64,000 nucleotides of DNA from Chlorogloeopsis fritschii PCC 6912 (GCF_000317285.1 NZ_AJLN01000100.1:248001-312000); one strand, 5' to 3'. Counted from the first letter of the stretch, positions 45,166 through 55,503 are shown. Made by a program: numbers and translations. Notes: generated by a model not told the origin, from the sequence alone.

Positions 45166-46383
45166 ATGAACATTTTGATGCTGTCTTCTACCTTCCCCTA
45201 TCCGCCCACACAAGGGGGAACTCAAGTGCGCACGTTTAATTTACTCAAATATCTTAGTCAGCGCCATGCAATCACGCTTGTAACTCAACGGGAAGCTCAT
45301 GTCACAGACACAGAAATAGCTGAGTTACAACATTGGGTAGATCGTCTAGTTATTTTTGAGCGCCCTCCAGATTTGGGAAGTCAGAAAGGAATGCTCCAAA
45401 AACTCCAGCGTTTAAATTTATTTTTGCAAGATGGGGTGCCGCCTAATGTCTTAAATCGTTACTCACCAGAGATGCAGAACTGGATTGATAATTTTGTAGA
45501 GGCAGGAAAATGTGATGTCATTACTTGCGAGCACAGCGTTAATGAAATTTATGTTAGACCCCATTTCCAAAAACAAGTACGAACATTAGTTAATGTGCAT
45601 AGTTCTATCTACTGCACCTGTCGCAATCAACTTGAAACAGGCACTTCCACTAACCCTGTCAGGGATAAAGTTAATTTGCCGCTTCTGCGACGCTACGAGC
45701 AAAATTACTGCTCAAAATTTTCGGCGATCGCTGTGACAACACAAGAGGACAAAATTCAACTGCAACAATTCAACCCCCACAAGGAAATTACTGTCATTCC
45801 CAATGGTGTAGATTTAGAGTCATTTCCTTATCGCAGCAACGATCCGGGGGGACATCGCTTAATTTTTATTGGTGCAATGGATAATTTGGCAAATATTGAT
45901 GCTGTCTGTTTTTTTTGCAATGAAGTCTTGCCAAAAATTCAAGCACGTTATTCAGATGCAACTTTCGAGATTGTTGGTTCTCGCCCAGCACCAGAAGTTT
46001 TAGCACTGCAAGCAAAACCAGGGGTGATTGTCACTGGTAAAGTTCCTTCTATAGCAGAGTACTTGCACAAAGCAACTGTTTGCGTTGTACCGATGCGAAC
46101 AGGATTTGGAATTAAAAATAAAACTTTAGAAGCAATGGCAGCAGGTGTACCGATAGTAGCAAGCGATCGCGGTTTAGAAGGACTAGCTGTAGATGGTGCA
46201 AATGTATTACTTACAGCTTTACGAGCGAATCACCCGCCTGAGTATGTTAATGCTATTAGTCATTTATTTACTAACGCACAATTAAGAGAAGAATTATCTC
46301 GCAATGGCAGACAGTTAGTAGAAGCTGAATTTACTTGGGATATTGCTGGTAGGCGCTATGAGCAATTATGTTTGGAAAATTGA
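45166..46383 (+). CDS. Family 4 glycosyltransferase
   Basis: 405 residues, GT-B fold. The N terminus MLSSTFPYPPTQGGTQVRTFNLLKYLSQRH is the acceptor-side start with the Gly loop, and VIPNGVDLESF, GAMDNLANIDAV and GFGIKNKTLEAMAAGVPIVAS are the donor-binding landmarks. It resembles the sugar transferases linked to exopolysaccharide systems in the stp1/EpsH1 group, but donor and acceptor are unknown. ATG 45166. Inverted repeats follow at 46397. Confidence 0.88.
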   Translation: MNILMLSSTFPYPPTQGGTQVRTFNLLKYLSQRHAITLVTQREAHVTDTEIAELQHWVDRLVIFERPPDLGSQKGMLQKLQRLNLFLQDGVPPNVLNRYSPEMQNWIDNFVEAGKCDVITCEHSVNEIYVRPHFQKQVRTLVNVHSSIYCTCRNQLETGTSTNPVRDKVNLPLLRRYEQNYCSKFSAIAVTTQEDKIQLQQFNPHKEITVIPNGVDLESFPYRSNDPGGHRLIFIGAMDNLANIDAVCFFCNEVLPKIQARYSDATFEIVGSRPAPEVLALQAKPGVIVTGKVPSIAEYLHKATVCVVPMRTGFGIKNKTLEAMAAGVPIVASDRGLEGLAVDGANVLLTALRANHPPEYVNAISHLFTNAQLREELSRNGRQLVEAEFTWDIAGRRYEQLCLEN

Positions 46384-46570
46384 AGAAGAATCCAGAAGTC
46401 AGAATTCAGAATATTCTGACTCCTGGCTCCTGGATTATATCAGCGCAGGGGTGTAAAAACGCCGCTTATTCATCCACGCCTACATACAAAATTCAATTGG
46501 AAAAGATTCAATTGGAAAAGAATCCAGAAGCCAGAATGAAGAATTTATTCTGGCTTCTGGCTCCTGACTT
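46384..46570. repeat. Cluster of inverted and direct repeats
   Basis: AGTCAGAAT/ATTCTGACT (46397-46421); the direct repeat ATTCAATTGGAAAAG twice near 46490; and a perfect 14-base pair of arms CCAGAAGCCAGAAT/ATTCTGGCTTCTGG (46524-46560). The two inverted units are variants of one sequence (GAATCCAGAAG...CTGGCTCCTG). Confidence 0.75.
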
Positions 46571-46580
46571 CTTTCTTGAT

Positions 46581-46615
46581 AAAAAAATCCCCCTCTATCC
46601 TGTCGGGTAGAAGGG
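46581..46615 (-). terminator. Terminator after psaB
   Basis: On the minus strand CCCTTCTA, a 10-base loop, TAGAGGGGG, then a run of seven T. It lies about 34 bases past the psaB stop. Confidence 0.75.
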
Positions 46616-46648
46616 AAAAATGGCTAAGTCAGAGGATATCAAAACGGT

Positions 46649-48877
46649 TTAGTTGAACTTACCAGCAGTTGCGGCAATGAAGAAGGCTGCGTAGGTAAGA
46701 ATGTAGCCAACCGTGAAGTGAGTTAAACCAACCAACCAACCTTGGACGATAGATAGAGCCACAGGCTTATCCTTCCAGCGAACCAGGTTTGCCAATGGAG
46801 TGCGTTCGTGTGCCCAGACGAGAGTTTCAATCAACTCCTGCCAGTAACCACGCCAGGCAATCAGGAACATGAAACCGGTTGCCCAAACCAGGTGTCCGAA
46901 CAGGAACATCCAATCCCAGACAGCGAGGTTAGTTGTGCCGTAGGGGTTGTACCCGTTCATTACCAGAGCAGAGTTAGCCCATAGGTAATCACGCAGCCAA
47001 CCCATCAGGTATGTAGAAGACTCGTTGAACTGAGCTACGTTGCCTTGCCAAATACCTAGATGCTTCCAGTGCCAGTAGAAGGTAGTCCAGCCAAGCAGGT
47101 TCAGCATCCAGAATATAGCGAGGAAGAAAGACTGCTCCCAAGCGGAAGTTTGGCAAGTACCACCACGACCAGGGCCATCACAGGGGAAAGTGAAGCCAAA
47201 AGCGCTCTTATCTGGAAATAGCTTGCTACCACGGGCATCCAACGCACCTTTGACACATATCAAGGTGGTAGTGTGCAAACCGAGAGCGATCGCATGGTGA
47301 ACCAGGAAATCACCAGGCCCAATGGTCAAGAATAGAGAGTTGGTGCCAGCGTTAATTGCATCTAGCCAACCTGGTAACCAGACGTTGGCGTAGTTGGGCC
47401 ATGCAGTATGGGCAATGCTGTCTGGATTAGACAACAATACATTCATGCCATACACCGCTTTACCATGAGCAGATTGGATAAATTGAGCGAATACTGGCTC
47501 AATCAGGATTTGCTTCTCAGGTGTGCCAAATGCAACTACTACGTCGTTGTGTACGTACAAACCGAGGGTGTGGAAGCCCAAGAATAACGACACCCAGCTT
47601 AGGTGCGAGATAATCGCTTCTTTGTGCTTCAGTACACGCTCCAGCACGTTGCCCTTATTTTGTTCGGGGTCGTAGTCCCGCACCCAAAAGATGGCGCCGT
47701 GGGCAAATGCACCAACCAGGAAGAAGCCAGCTAAGTACTGGTGGTGAGTATACAGACACGCCTGGGTTGTGTAATCCTTAGCCATGAAGGCATAAGGAGG
47801 CATTGCGTACATATGCTGCGCTACCAGGGACAGAGCTGTTCCCAAAGCAGCTAGGTGAATACCTAACTGGAAGTGAAGGGAGTTGTTATAGGTGTCGTAC
47901 AGTCCGTGGTGCGGCAGGTTAAACTGACCTTCAGTTTGGATGCCAAAGAATTTTCTGGCATTGAGCATCTCTTTGATGCTGTGACCAATTCCGAAGTTCG
48001 TCCGGTACTGGTGCCCGGCGATGATGAAGATAACAGCGATCGCCAAGTGATGGTGAGCCATATCAGTCAACCACAGCGATTCTGTCTGCGGATGAAAGCC
48101 ACCCAAGAAGGTCAGAATTGCAGTACCAGCACCTTGGGAAGTACCAAAGATGTGGTTTGCAGTATCGGGGTTAGAAGCGTAAACACCCCAGTTACCCGTC
48201 CAGAAGGGTTGCAAGCCAGCTGGGTGGGGCAGAGTTGTCAGGAAATTATCCCAACCTACGTGCTGTCCGCGAGATTCAGGGATAGCAACGTGAATTAAGT
48301 GACCAGCCCAAGCCAGAGAGCTAACACCAAACAATCCTGCTAGGTGGTGGTTCAGGCGAGGTTCAGCGCTCTTAAACCAAGCCAAGCTAGGACGGTACTT
48401 GGGTTGCAAGTGCAGCCAACCAGCGAATAAGAACACTGCTGCCAACAGTAGAAGGAACACTGAACCCATGTACAGGTCACCATTTGTTCGCATCCCGATG
48501 GTGTACCACCAGTGATAAACGCCAGAGTAAGCAATGTTTACCGGATAGTTAGCTCCACCTTGGGTGAAAGCTTCTACTGCGGGTTTACCGAAGTGGGGAT
48601 CCCAAATCGCATGGGCGATCGGGCGGATATGAATGGGATCTTTAATCCATTGTTGAAAGTTTCCTTGCCAGGCTACGTGGAACAACAAGCTAGAAGCCCA
48701 CAAGAAAATGATTGCCACATGACCGAAGTGAGTAGCGAAAATCTTTTGGTAAAGATTTTCTTCCGTCATCCCATCATGGCTTTCAAAATCGTTGCCCTGA
48801 GCCATCGCATACCAGATTCGACGCGTTGTCGGATCTTGCGCGAGATCCTGGCTAAATTTTGGAAATTTTGTTGCCAT
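46649..48877 (-). CDS. psaB: Photosystem I P700 apoprotein A2, divergent solitary copy
   Basis: 742 residues, the canonical length, with the eleven hydrophobic helices of PsaB in the thylakoid membrane. It binds P700 chlorophyll, antenna chlorophylls and, with PsaA, the FX cluster; the FX loop [12 protein letters not shown] is intact and the [16 protein letters not shown] region holds the P700 His. The two residues or more after the FX Cys differ from the standard form ([16 protein letters not shown] in place of the CDISAWDAFYLAxFW I remember), and other positions vary ([23 protein letters not shown]). No psaA lies within the 500 bases upstream. A strong AAAGGAGG site precedes ATG. These features indicate a PsaB paralogue that may replace the main PsaB under special conditions or in heterocysts; that role is inferred. 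Confidence 0.92.
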   Translation of the reverse strand: MATKFPKFSQDLAQDPTTRRIWYAMAQGNDFESHDGMTEENLYQKIFATHFGHVAIIFLWASSLLFHVAWQGNFQQWIKDPIHIRPIAHAIWDPHFGKPAVEAFTQGGANYPVNIAYSGVYHWWYTIGMRTNGDLYMGSVFLLLLAAVFLFAGWLHLQPKYRPSLAWFKSAEPRLNHHLAGLFGVSSLAWAGHLIHVAIPESRGQHVGWDNFLTTLPHPAGLQPFWTGNWGVYASNPDTANHIFGTSQGAGTAILTFLGGFHPQTESLWLTDMAHHHLAIAVIFIIAGHQYRTNFGIGHSIKEMLNARKFFGIQTEGQFNLPHHGLYDTYNNSLHFQLGIHLAALGTALSLVAQHMYAMPPYAFMAKDYTTQACLYTHHQYLAGFFLVGAFAHGAIFWVRDYDPEQNKGNVLERVLKHKEAIISHLSWVSLFLGFHTLGLYVHNDVVVAFGTPEKQILIEPVFAQFIQSAHGKAVYGMNVLLSNPDSIAHTAWPNYANVWLPGWLDAINAGTNSLFLTIGPGDFLVHHAIALGLHTTTLICVKGALDARGSKLFPDKSAFGFTFPCDGPGRGGTCQTSAWEQSFFLAIFWMLNLLGWTTFYWHWKHLGIWQGNVAQFNESSTYLMGWLRDYLWANSALVMNGYNPYGTTNLAVWDWMFLFGHLVWATGFMFLIAWRGYWQELIETLVWAHERTPLANLVRWKDKPVALSIVQGWLVGLTHFTVGYILTYAAFFIAATAGKFN

Positions 48878-49346
48878 TTATTTCTTTACATCCTCCTTTT
48901 AGCTAATCCAAATTGCTGGCTCACTCGAACCAGCAATGCCTAGCAATTGAATAAATATCCTTGCGGCATCAAGTCGGAGGCCAAACTAATAGAAAAAGTA
49001 GAAAAACTGACGAATATGAGAATAAAACAAACTTATTCTCGGAGTTGCCTTCCTATGCAGGACAATGCAATTCAGTTTCATGTAAGTAATAAACAAATTT
49101 AACTATCACTACTTCAATAGCATTTCCTACTAAGGAGAGAGATTCGTATTAAATAAGTTTGTAACCGTCAATACAACAAATTAATTTTAGGAATCTCAAT
49201 GATTAAGTACATATAGGCTTCAACACTCATACCAAATTCTCTATAAACTTGTGCTTAATATTTGTTAATAAAAAAAGGTTTTCAAACAAGCTTGTACGAA
49301 ATATTAAGCTTATCTGCATGGGAAATTAGTATCAGTTTTTAATCTT
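48878..49346. other. Leader and promoter region of psaB
   Basis: About 470 AT-rich bases upstream of psaB. It contains the strong ribosome site AAAAGGAGGATG just before the start and presumably a long leader. There is no psaA and no convincing small gene. Confidence 0.55.
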
Positions 49347-49380
49347 CTAAAATGAAAATATTGCTCTTGCTTTGATTGCA

Positions 49381-49635
49381 TTAGATGGTGATATTTTTAG
49401 AAGCAAGCAATGGAATGTTCCCTTTGTTGTCACCCAAAAGCCAATAAACATGGAAAAGCCAGTAAAGGTAGCTAACGCGATCGCTGCCCGAATAGCGTTG
49501 GCTACCTTTACGGTTACCTCTGATAGTGTCTATTACCGTCGTTAGATCAGTGAAGAGACGGTTTGCATTGTCTTGTAATCTCGTGCATAAGGCAGCAGCT
49601 TGCTTCTGGTGAGTCGAATTAGCCGCGTTATCCAT
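49381..49635 (-). CDS. Small hypothetical protein, possibly frameshifted
   Basis: 84 residues from ATG 49635, which overlaps the galE stop by eight bases (ATGGATAA), so the two are translationally coupled. The N-terminal half (NAANSTHQKQAAALCTRLQDNANRLFTDLTTVIDTIRGN) looks like a real amphipathic helix. After it, the zero frame is less convincing, while the +1 frame reads NAIRAAIALATFTGFSMFIGFWVTTKG, a clean transmembrane helix, and runs to a stop at 49347. The real product may therefore be a 96-residue membrane protein whose frame is broken by one base. Neither form is recognised. Confidence 0.4.
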   Translation of the reverse strand: MDNAANSTHQKQAAALCTRLQDNANRLFTDLTTVIDTIRGNRKGSQRYSGSDRVSYLYWLFHVYWLLGDNKGNIPLLASKNITI

Positions 49636-50614
49636 GACGCTGTTGATGCCACTGCCAAGCATGGGAAATAATTTCGTTCAAGCTTGGGTACTGGGGATGC
49701 CAACCCAATACTTGACGTGCTTTGTCGCTACTACCTACTAAAATTGGTGGGTCGCCTCGTCGGCGATCGCACTCCACTATTTTTATTTGTTTTCCTGTTA
49801 CTTGCTTGGCAGTTTCTATTACTTCTCTGACTGAAAATCCACTGCCATTACCCAGATTAAATACTTCGCTATTTTCTCCGTTCAACAAATACTCTAAACC
49901 CAAAACATGAGCTTGTGCTAAATCAGCAACGTGAATATAATCCCTAATACAAGTACCATCTCTAGTAGGATAATCAGTGCCGAAAATAGAAATGGATTCC
50001 CGCTTACCCAAAGCAGTTAATAGCACCAGTGGTATGAGGTGAGTTTCTGGTTTGTGATCTTCACCCAGTAGTCCATTAGGATCAGCACCTGCGGCGTTAA
50101 AATAGCGAAATCTCACAGACTTGAAGTTGTAGGCTGTATCGAAATCAGACAAAATTCGCTCCACCATCCACTTGCTAGTTGCATAGGGACTGATAGGATC
50201 TTGTGGGTGGTCTTCGGTAATTGGCACAAATTTGGGCACACCATAAAGAGCGCAAGTAGAAGAAAAGATAAACTTGTTGATAGAAGCACTAACTATTGCT
50301 TCTAAAAGCGTTAGTGTACCTGTGACATTGTTGTGGTAATATTTGGCTGGGTCAATAACAGATTCACCCACGGCAATATAAGCGGCAAAATGCATCACCG
50401 CAGCTATATTATGGGTTATAAATATATTATCCAAAAGAGCGCGATCGCTCGTATCACCAACAATTAATTTGACCTGCAAAACCTCTTCCACAAGTTCTCG
50501 GTGTCCATAGGACAAATTATCAAGAACAATTACCTCATAACCTGCTTTTTTCAGGGCTAATACTGCATGGGAGCCAATATATCCTGCTCCACCTGTAACT
50601 AATATGGTTGTCAT
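49628..50614 (-). CDS. galE: UDP-glucose 4-epimerase
   Basis: Interconverts UDP-glucose and UDP-galactose, so it feeds galactose into surface polysaccharides. 328 residues. The NAD-binding start is GGAGYIGSHAVLALKKAGY, the catalytic Ser/Tyr/Lys set is in FSSTCALYGV and YATSKWMVE (Y-x3-K), and the RYFNAAGADPNG and RRGDPPILVG segments are diagnostic of GalE. ATG 50614. It is followed on the same strand by a coupled small gene, and it lies in a minus-strand series with the GH1-RmlD and GT-Glf fusion genes, fitting a galactose/galactofuranose pathway. Confidence 0.95.
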   Translation of the reverse strand: MTTILVTGGAGYIGSHAVLALKKAGYEVIVLDNLSYGHRELVEEVLQVKLIVGDTSDRALLDNIFITHNIAAVMHFAAYIAVGESVIDPAKYYHNNVTGTLTLLEAIVSASINKFIFSSTCALYGVPKFVPITEDHPQDPISPYATSKWMVERILSDFDTAYNFKSVRFRYFNAAGADPNGLLGEDHKPETHLIPLVLLTALGKRESISIFGTDYPTRDGTCIRDYIHVADLAQAHVLGLEYLLNGENSEVFNLGNGSGFSVREVIETAKQVTGKQIKIVECDRRRGDPPILVGSSDKARQVLGWHPQYPSLNEIISHAWQWHQQRHG

Positions 50615-50737
50615 GACTTGCTACTATTTTGAAAAATTAGTGATTCACTAGGAGCAGGGGTGTAGGTGAATTGTTTCCCTCTACACCCTTACACACCTTA
50701 TCCTTAAAATTATCTGTTCCCTGTTCCCCGTTCCCTT

Positions 50738-52963
50738 TTATTCGCACTCATGGCAGTAGCGAGACATTGCACTGTCAAGACAAGATAGTAGTTCACCTCT
50801 GTTGCTACCAAGAACGCTGTAAGATGGACGGGGAGCAATTAAACCCAGTTCTCGCATCGGCAGAGCAATCAGATTGCTGACACTCACGCCTGCTTTTTTC
50901 GCCGCTAGCCGCGCCAAATCAGCCCAGGCGATCGCACCTTTGTTTGCCAGATGCCACACGCCACTCTCGCCATCAATCAATAAATCGAGGCTAGCATGAA
51001 CCAAATCGGGCACGTAGGTAGGCGAAACAATAGTATCTTCTGCGGCGACGAAACTATTGCCAGCACTTAACTGACGCAGCGCAATGGTTACAAAATTGTA
51101 ATCATCCCAAGGGCTGAAAAATGCACTAGTGCGAATTACTAGGGATGAAGGATTAGCTTTTAATACTAGCTTTTCTGCCAAAGCTTTGCTGCATCCATAC
51201 ACATTGAGAGGAGCAACGGCATCACTTTCTATATAAGGGTTGGATACAACACCATCAAAAACCAAGTCTGACGAAAAAGTCACCAGTGGCACCTTATACT
51301 TAGCGCAAGCAGCAGCTAACATCGCTGCCCCCGTGGTGTTCACTCGCAAGCAAACCTCAGGTTCGTGTTCTGCATCATCCACCCGCACGTATCCCGCAGC
51401 ATTTACAACCGCCCACGGCTTCAACTCATCCAAAACCCTATCGACAGAGTCAGGATTGGCGATATCCATTTCTTGGCGTGAGAGTAAGCGATATGTGATA
51501 CCACGCATTTCGCACAACCGTGCAAAAGCCCTACCTAGAGTTCCTGTCGCGCCCACGATCGCTAAGGGAGAACAGGAGTGAGAGAGGGAGAGAGGGGGAG
51601 AATCCTTCCCCTTGTCCTCTTCTATTTTCTGGCAACTCACAGGTGGGTATAACAGCCGACTTTGCCGACGCCACCATCCCGGTGTTTCTAGTATCGGGTG
51701 ATCTGGTTGGCGTCCAGCGGCTAGATCGCGCACCATCTTGGCAATTGCTGTTGGTCGTGGATGTGGCGATTCTCCAGAGGAGATGCTACGCGAACGCAAG
51801 TCAAACACACCTGATTCATAGTAGCCAACAAAGCGAGTCAATAAGCTATTCCAATCGTAGCTACCGAGCAAAGCCCAAGCTGTGACAGCACGGACATCTA
51901 CATCTTGAGTTCGCAATTCCTGTGCTGCACTCCAGATTTCGTACAGCCAACGCAACTGCTCCTCACGGGTACAGCTAAGGTGAGCTTCTGTAACCGCAAG
52001 AGGTAGTTTGTAGCGTTCCCATGCTTCTTGTAGTAAGGTGCGCGGGCCTGCTGCACTTTCGGCACAAACCCGCACTGCCTCTACATCTGCGTATTCGTCC
52101 CGTCCATTGCCTCCATGGGAACAAGCCGGATAGCGTTCTTTGCGCTCATCCAAAAAGCGATCGCTTGTCAGGTAGTGATTAATCCCGATTATATCTGGCG
52201 GGCAGGGATTTTCTAGAAACCATTCTAGATCAGTATCATTCACACCGCACTTGTGCAGATATCCCCACATAGGATGAGTCGGGGTGACTCGACCGCACAA
52301 TAAATCAAAGCTCAACCAGCGACGCTCGTTCTCAAATTCTGCTTGATAAGCTAGCTTTGGCGTACTGTAAACCTTACCCAAATCCTCGGTTTGTATAAGT
52401 TGGGCGTTGGAGTTGACTTTCCGGATTGCCTGCATTGAAAGAGCGATCGCCCGGCACTCAACCAGTAAAGCACGAGCAAAAGTTAAATCATCTCGACCGT
52501 GAGGATACCAGTGGCCGTACATTCCACTGAATCGTGCCGTTGTTAATGGCTCGTTTACGGGTGTGTAATGTGTTATCCAAGGATAGCGATCGGCAACTGC
52601 ACGAGCATATAAAGCTAATTTTTCTGGAAATTCTGGATCTACCAAGCTCGTGTAACGCGGCCCGCTACCATGATGTACTAATCCCACAATTGGACGAATG
52701 CCGAGTTCGCGCAACCGCTCCAATCGCTCATCCGCCCACGACCAATTAGCATTCTCCAATCCGTTAGGTGCAATCCGTTCCCAAAGCACAGGGTAACGGA
52801 TAGCGTGTATTCCTAGTTCGGCAAATAATTCCAAGTCATTCAAGCGTGTTGCATGACCGTTGTATTCCAACTGGTCGAAATACTCATCACCCACACGATT
52901 TACTGTACACTCTACACCAGCCCACACCTCTAAAGGAAGTGTTGAGTTTAAGACAGAAGCCAT
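50738..52963 (-). CDS. Fusion of GH1-like glycosidase and RmlD-like reductase
   Basis: 741 residues. The N-terminal part (about 1-420) is glycoside-hydrolase family 1-like: LPLEVWAGVECTVNRVGD, AIRYPVLWERIAPNG, the acid/base region THYTPVNEPLTTARF with NEP, and VTEAHLSC in the position of the nucleophile Glu. A linker (about 430-465) leads to an RmlD/SDR domain (about 465-735): SPLAIVGATGTLGRAFARLCEMRG, VNAAGYVRVDDAEHEPE, FSSDLVFDG and YGCSKALAE (Y-x3-K). Such fusions are known in bacteria but the physiological role is unsettled; it may build or edit a deoxysugar-containing glycan. ATG 52963. Confidence 0.88.
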   Translation of the reverse strand: MASVLNSTLPLEVWAGVECTVNRVGDEYFDQLEYNGHATRLNDLELFAELGIHAIRYPVLWERIAPNGLENANWSWADERLERLRELGIRPIVGLVHHGSGPRYTSLVDPEFPEKLALYARAVADRYPWITHYTPVNEPLTTARFSGMYGHWYPHGRDDLTFARALLVECRAIALSMQAIRKVNSNAQLIQTEDLGKVYSTPKLAYQAEFENERRWLSFDLLCGRVTPTHPMWGYLHKCGVNDTDLEWFLENPCPPDIIGINHYLTSDRFLDERKERYPACSHGGNGRDEYADVEAVRVCAESAAGPRTLLQEAWERYKLPLAVTEAHLSCTREEQLRWLYEIWSAAQELRTQDVDVRAVTAWALLGSYDWNSLLTRFVGYYESGVFDLRSRSISSGESPHPRPTAIAKMVRDLAAGRQPDHPILETPGWWRRQSRLLYPPVSCQKIEEDKGKDSPPLSLSHSCSPLAIVGATGTLGRAFARLCEMRGITYRLLSRQEMDIANPDSVDRVLDELKPWAVVNAAGYVRVDDAEHEPEVCLRVNTTGAAMLAAACAKYKVPLVTFSSDLVFDGVVSNPYIESDAVAPLNVYGCSKALAEKLVLKANPSSLVIRTSAFFSPWDDYNFVTIALRQLSAGNSFVAAEDTIVSPTYVPDLVHASLDLLIDGESGVWHLANKGAIAWADLARLAAKKAGVSVSNLIALPMRELGLIAPRPSYSVLGSNRGELLSCLDSAMSRYCHECE

Positions 52964-53082
52964 AAGTTAAAATTCTAGTTGATATTCTCTTTTTTTTACC
53001 TCTGTGTCTCAGTATCTATGCGGTTCGTGTTATTAACCACAAAGACACAAAGTAAGGTGGACATTTTTGCCCACCCTACAAC

Positions 53083-55503
53083 TCAAGCTTCAACCGCAAT
53101 TTGTTTGTAAACAGACAGAGCTTGAGCAACACATTGATCCATGTTGTAATACTTGTAGGTTGCTAGCCGTCCTACAAAATACACACCTGGCGTTGCATCA
53201 GCCAGTGCCTTGTATTTCTTGTAAATTTCCTGATTTTCAGCACGTGGCACGGGGTAATATGGATCTCCAAAAGCCTTAGGAAACTCGTAAACAATGCTAG
53301 TTTTGTGATGTTCCTGTCCCGTTAGGTACTTAAACTCTGTAACGCGGGTATAGAGGTGTTCGTTAGGATAGTTGATTACTGGCGCTGGCTGGAACACGGG
53401 TTTATTATGTGTTTCATGTTTGAAATCGAGTGAACGATACGGTAGTTTCCCGTAGCGATAATCAAAGAACTCATCAACAGGCCCGGTGTAAACCATCTCG
53501 CGGCAAGGTATGGCTTTTTCAATTTCACGATAATCTGTGTTTAACATTACCTTGATGTTCGGATGATTTAACATATTCTCGAACATTCGGGTAAAGCCAT
53601 GTAGCGGCATTGCCTGGTAAGTATCTGTGAAATATCTATCGTCGCGATTAGTACGAGTGGGAATACGGGCGATTACTGATTTGTCAAGTTCCGATGGATC
53701 TAGTCCCCATTGTTTGCGAGTGTAGTTGCGGAAGAGCTTTTCATATAGTTCCCTACCAACTTTGCTCACCACCACATCCTCTGAGGTGCGGATGTATTCC
53801 CTTGGTTCAGCTAGAGATTTGAAGAAATCTTCCACCTGAAATGAATTGAGGTTCATTCCATAGAGTTTATTGATCGTGTCGAGGTTGATGGGAATAGGAA
53901 CAAGCTGCCCGTCTACGCTAGCGAGGACACGATGCTCGTAAGCCCGCCACTGGGTGAATTGTGAGAGGTATTCAAAGACTTCGCGGGAATTAGTGTGAAA
54001 GATGTGAGGCCCGTATTTGTGTACGAGGATGCCATTATCGTCATAATGATCGTAAGCGTTGCCACCAATGTGGTTGCGCTTGTCAATCACCAATACTCTC
54101 TTGCCAGACTGAGTTGCTAAACGTTCAGCTATTACGCTTCCTGAAAACCCCGCCCCGATCACCAAATAATCAAATAGAAACTCTCTGGTAATAATACTTG
54201 GTGCTTGGGGGATATTTGTAACTGTAGTATCCTGACGGGCAGCGATCGCAGAGTCTAACAATTTGAGCATTGATGCCCAAGTTCGATCCCAAGAAATCTG
54301 CTCTAGGAAGACATCTACCCGATTTAACCAACCCGATTCTGGAGTGTCTTCTTGCATAGCCTTTTCTACTGCGGCAACGAATTCAGAAACCGTGTCTGCT
54401 ATTCGCACCAACTTCAAGTCTCCATAGGGACGCACTACATCCCGAATCGAGGTAGATACTACAGGTTTACCTGCGGCAAGATATTCTGGAGTCTTTGTCG
54501 GACTAATAAAGCGTGTTGATTCGTTCCGCGCAAACGGCAGCATCGCCAAATCCCAACCCGCCAAATATGTAGGTAAATCTTGATAATCTTTACCACCGAG
54601 ATAATGGATATTCTCCCGCTGTGGCAGAGTTGCTGGATCGATTTTCACAATAGGCCCAATCATCACTAAATGCCAGTCAGAACGCACATCAGCAATACCA
54701 GCCAGCAGTTCAATATCCATCCGTTCATCAATCACCCCAAAGAACCCAAGGCGTGGGTGGGGAATATTCGCTTGATCTGATGGTTCTTCTTGAATTGTCC
54801 TACCCTGCGCAAAGTGTGCTACATCCACACTGCTGGGAAAGGCATACACGTTCTGGTGCTGGTTCACTTTGCTTTCGTAAAGACTCTGTCCGCCTGTAAA
54901 TACCAAATCTGCACGGCGGAAAAGTTCGGCTTCGTAGTTCTTTAGAGCAGATGATGCTCCTTTGAATGCGGACAATTCATCCATGCAATCATAAACAACT
55001 GCTTCTGGTTGCAAGTGGTGTGTAAAACCAAGTGCCATTGGCGTGTAGTACCAACAGATATATTTGCGGATCTTATGCTCTGCAAACAATTCATCAATTA
55101 GCACTCGTAAATCTGGGTTGATAGCGTCTTCACTTAAATTTTGTGGCAGGTGAGGAACCACAACCCAAACTCCGCTCTTGTCTTGGTTGACTTCCAACCG
55201 CCACACCTCTTCAGGTGTAAAAATTGGCTCCTCGATAAAGAACACCCGCCTCCCTTGAGAACAGCGGCTAAGAAGATGTTGCGGTCTTTGATAGACGAAA
55301 TTCCACCGCAAATGAGATAGACAAACTATATCAGGTGTATCTGTAGAAACTTCTTTAGAGCTTTTGTTGGATACAGATATATTTTGTGATAATGCAGTTG
55401 ATGACAACGGTTCAGCTAAATCTGTTCGCTTAACTTCACCCATATTTAATGATTTACTATTACCGATGCCGTTATTTTTTATTTGAGTATTTTTGTTGGA
55501 CAT
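53083..55503 (-). CDS. Fusion of glycosyltransferase and UDP-galactopyranose mutase
   Basis: 806 residues. Residues about 55-420 are a GT-B-type glycosyltransferase (VCLSHLRWNFVYQRPQHLL, LGFFGVIDERMD, SPTKTPEYLAAGKPVVST). Residues about 435-806 are UDP-galactopyranose mutase (Glf), with the FAD-binding FDYLVIGAGFSGSVIAERLA, VLVIDKRNHIGGNAYD, and HKYGPHIFHTN. The mutase makes UDP-galactofuranose from UDP-galactopyranose, the product of the adjacent galE; the linked transferase may then use it. The first 50 residues are polar and low-complexity. ATG 55503. The fusion itself suggests substrate channelling, which is inference. Confidence 0.9.
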   Translation of the reverse strand: MSNKNTQIKNNGIGNSKSLNMGEVKRTDLAEPLSSTALSQNISVSNKSSKEVSTDTPDIVCLSHLRWNFVYQRPQHLLSRCSQGRRVFFIEEPIFTPEEVWRLEVNQDKSGVWVVVPHLPQNLSEDAINPDLRVLIDELFAEHKIRKYICWYYTPMALGFTHHLQPEAVVYDCMDELSAFKGASSALKNYEAELFRRADLVFTGGQSLYESKVNQHQNVYAFPSSVDVAHFAQGRTIQEEPSDQANIPHPRLGFFGVIDERMDIELLAGIADVRSDWHLVMIGPIVKIDPATLPQRENIHYLGGKDYQDLPTYLAGWDLAMLPFARNESTRFISPTKTPEYLAAGKPVVSTSIRDVVRPYGDLKLVRIADTVSEFVAAVEKAMQEDTPESGWLNRVDVFLEQISWDRTWASMLKLLDSAIAARQDTTVTNIPQAPSIITREFLFDYLVIGAGFSGSVIAERLATQSGKRVLVIDKRNHIGGNAYDHYDDNGILVHKYGPHIFHTNSREVFEYLSQFTQWRAYEHRVLASVDGQLVPIPINLDTINKLYGMNLNSFQVEDFFKSLAEPREYIRTSEDVVVSKVGRELYEKLFRNYTRKQWGLDPSELDKSVIARIPTRTNRDDRYFTDTYQAMPLHGFTRMFENMLNHPNIKVMLNTDYREIEKAIPCREMVYTGPVDEFFDYRYGKLPYRSLDFKHETHNKPVFQPAPVINYPNEHLYTRVTEFKYLTGQEHHKTSIVYEFPKAFGDPYYPVPRAENQEIYKKYKALADATPGVYFVGRLATYKYYNMDQCVAQALSVYKQIAVEA

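Noticed and set aside
46368-46610. 80-codon open frame after the GT4 gene
   Set aside because: Made of the inverted and direct repeats; the product is repeat-derived.
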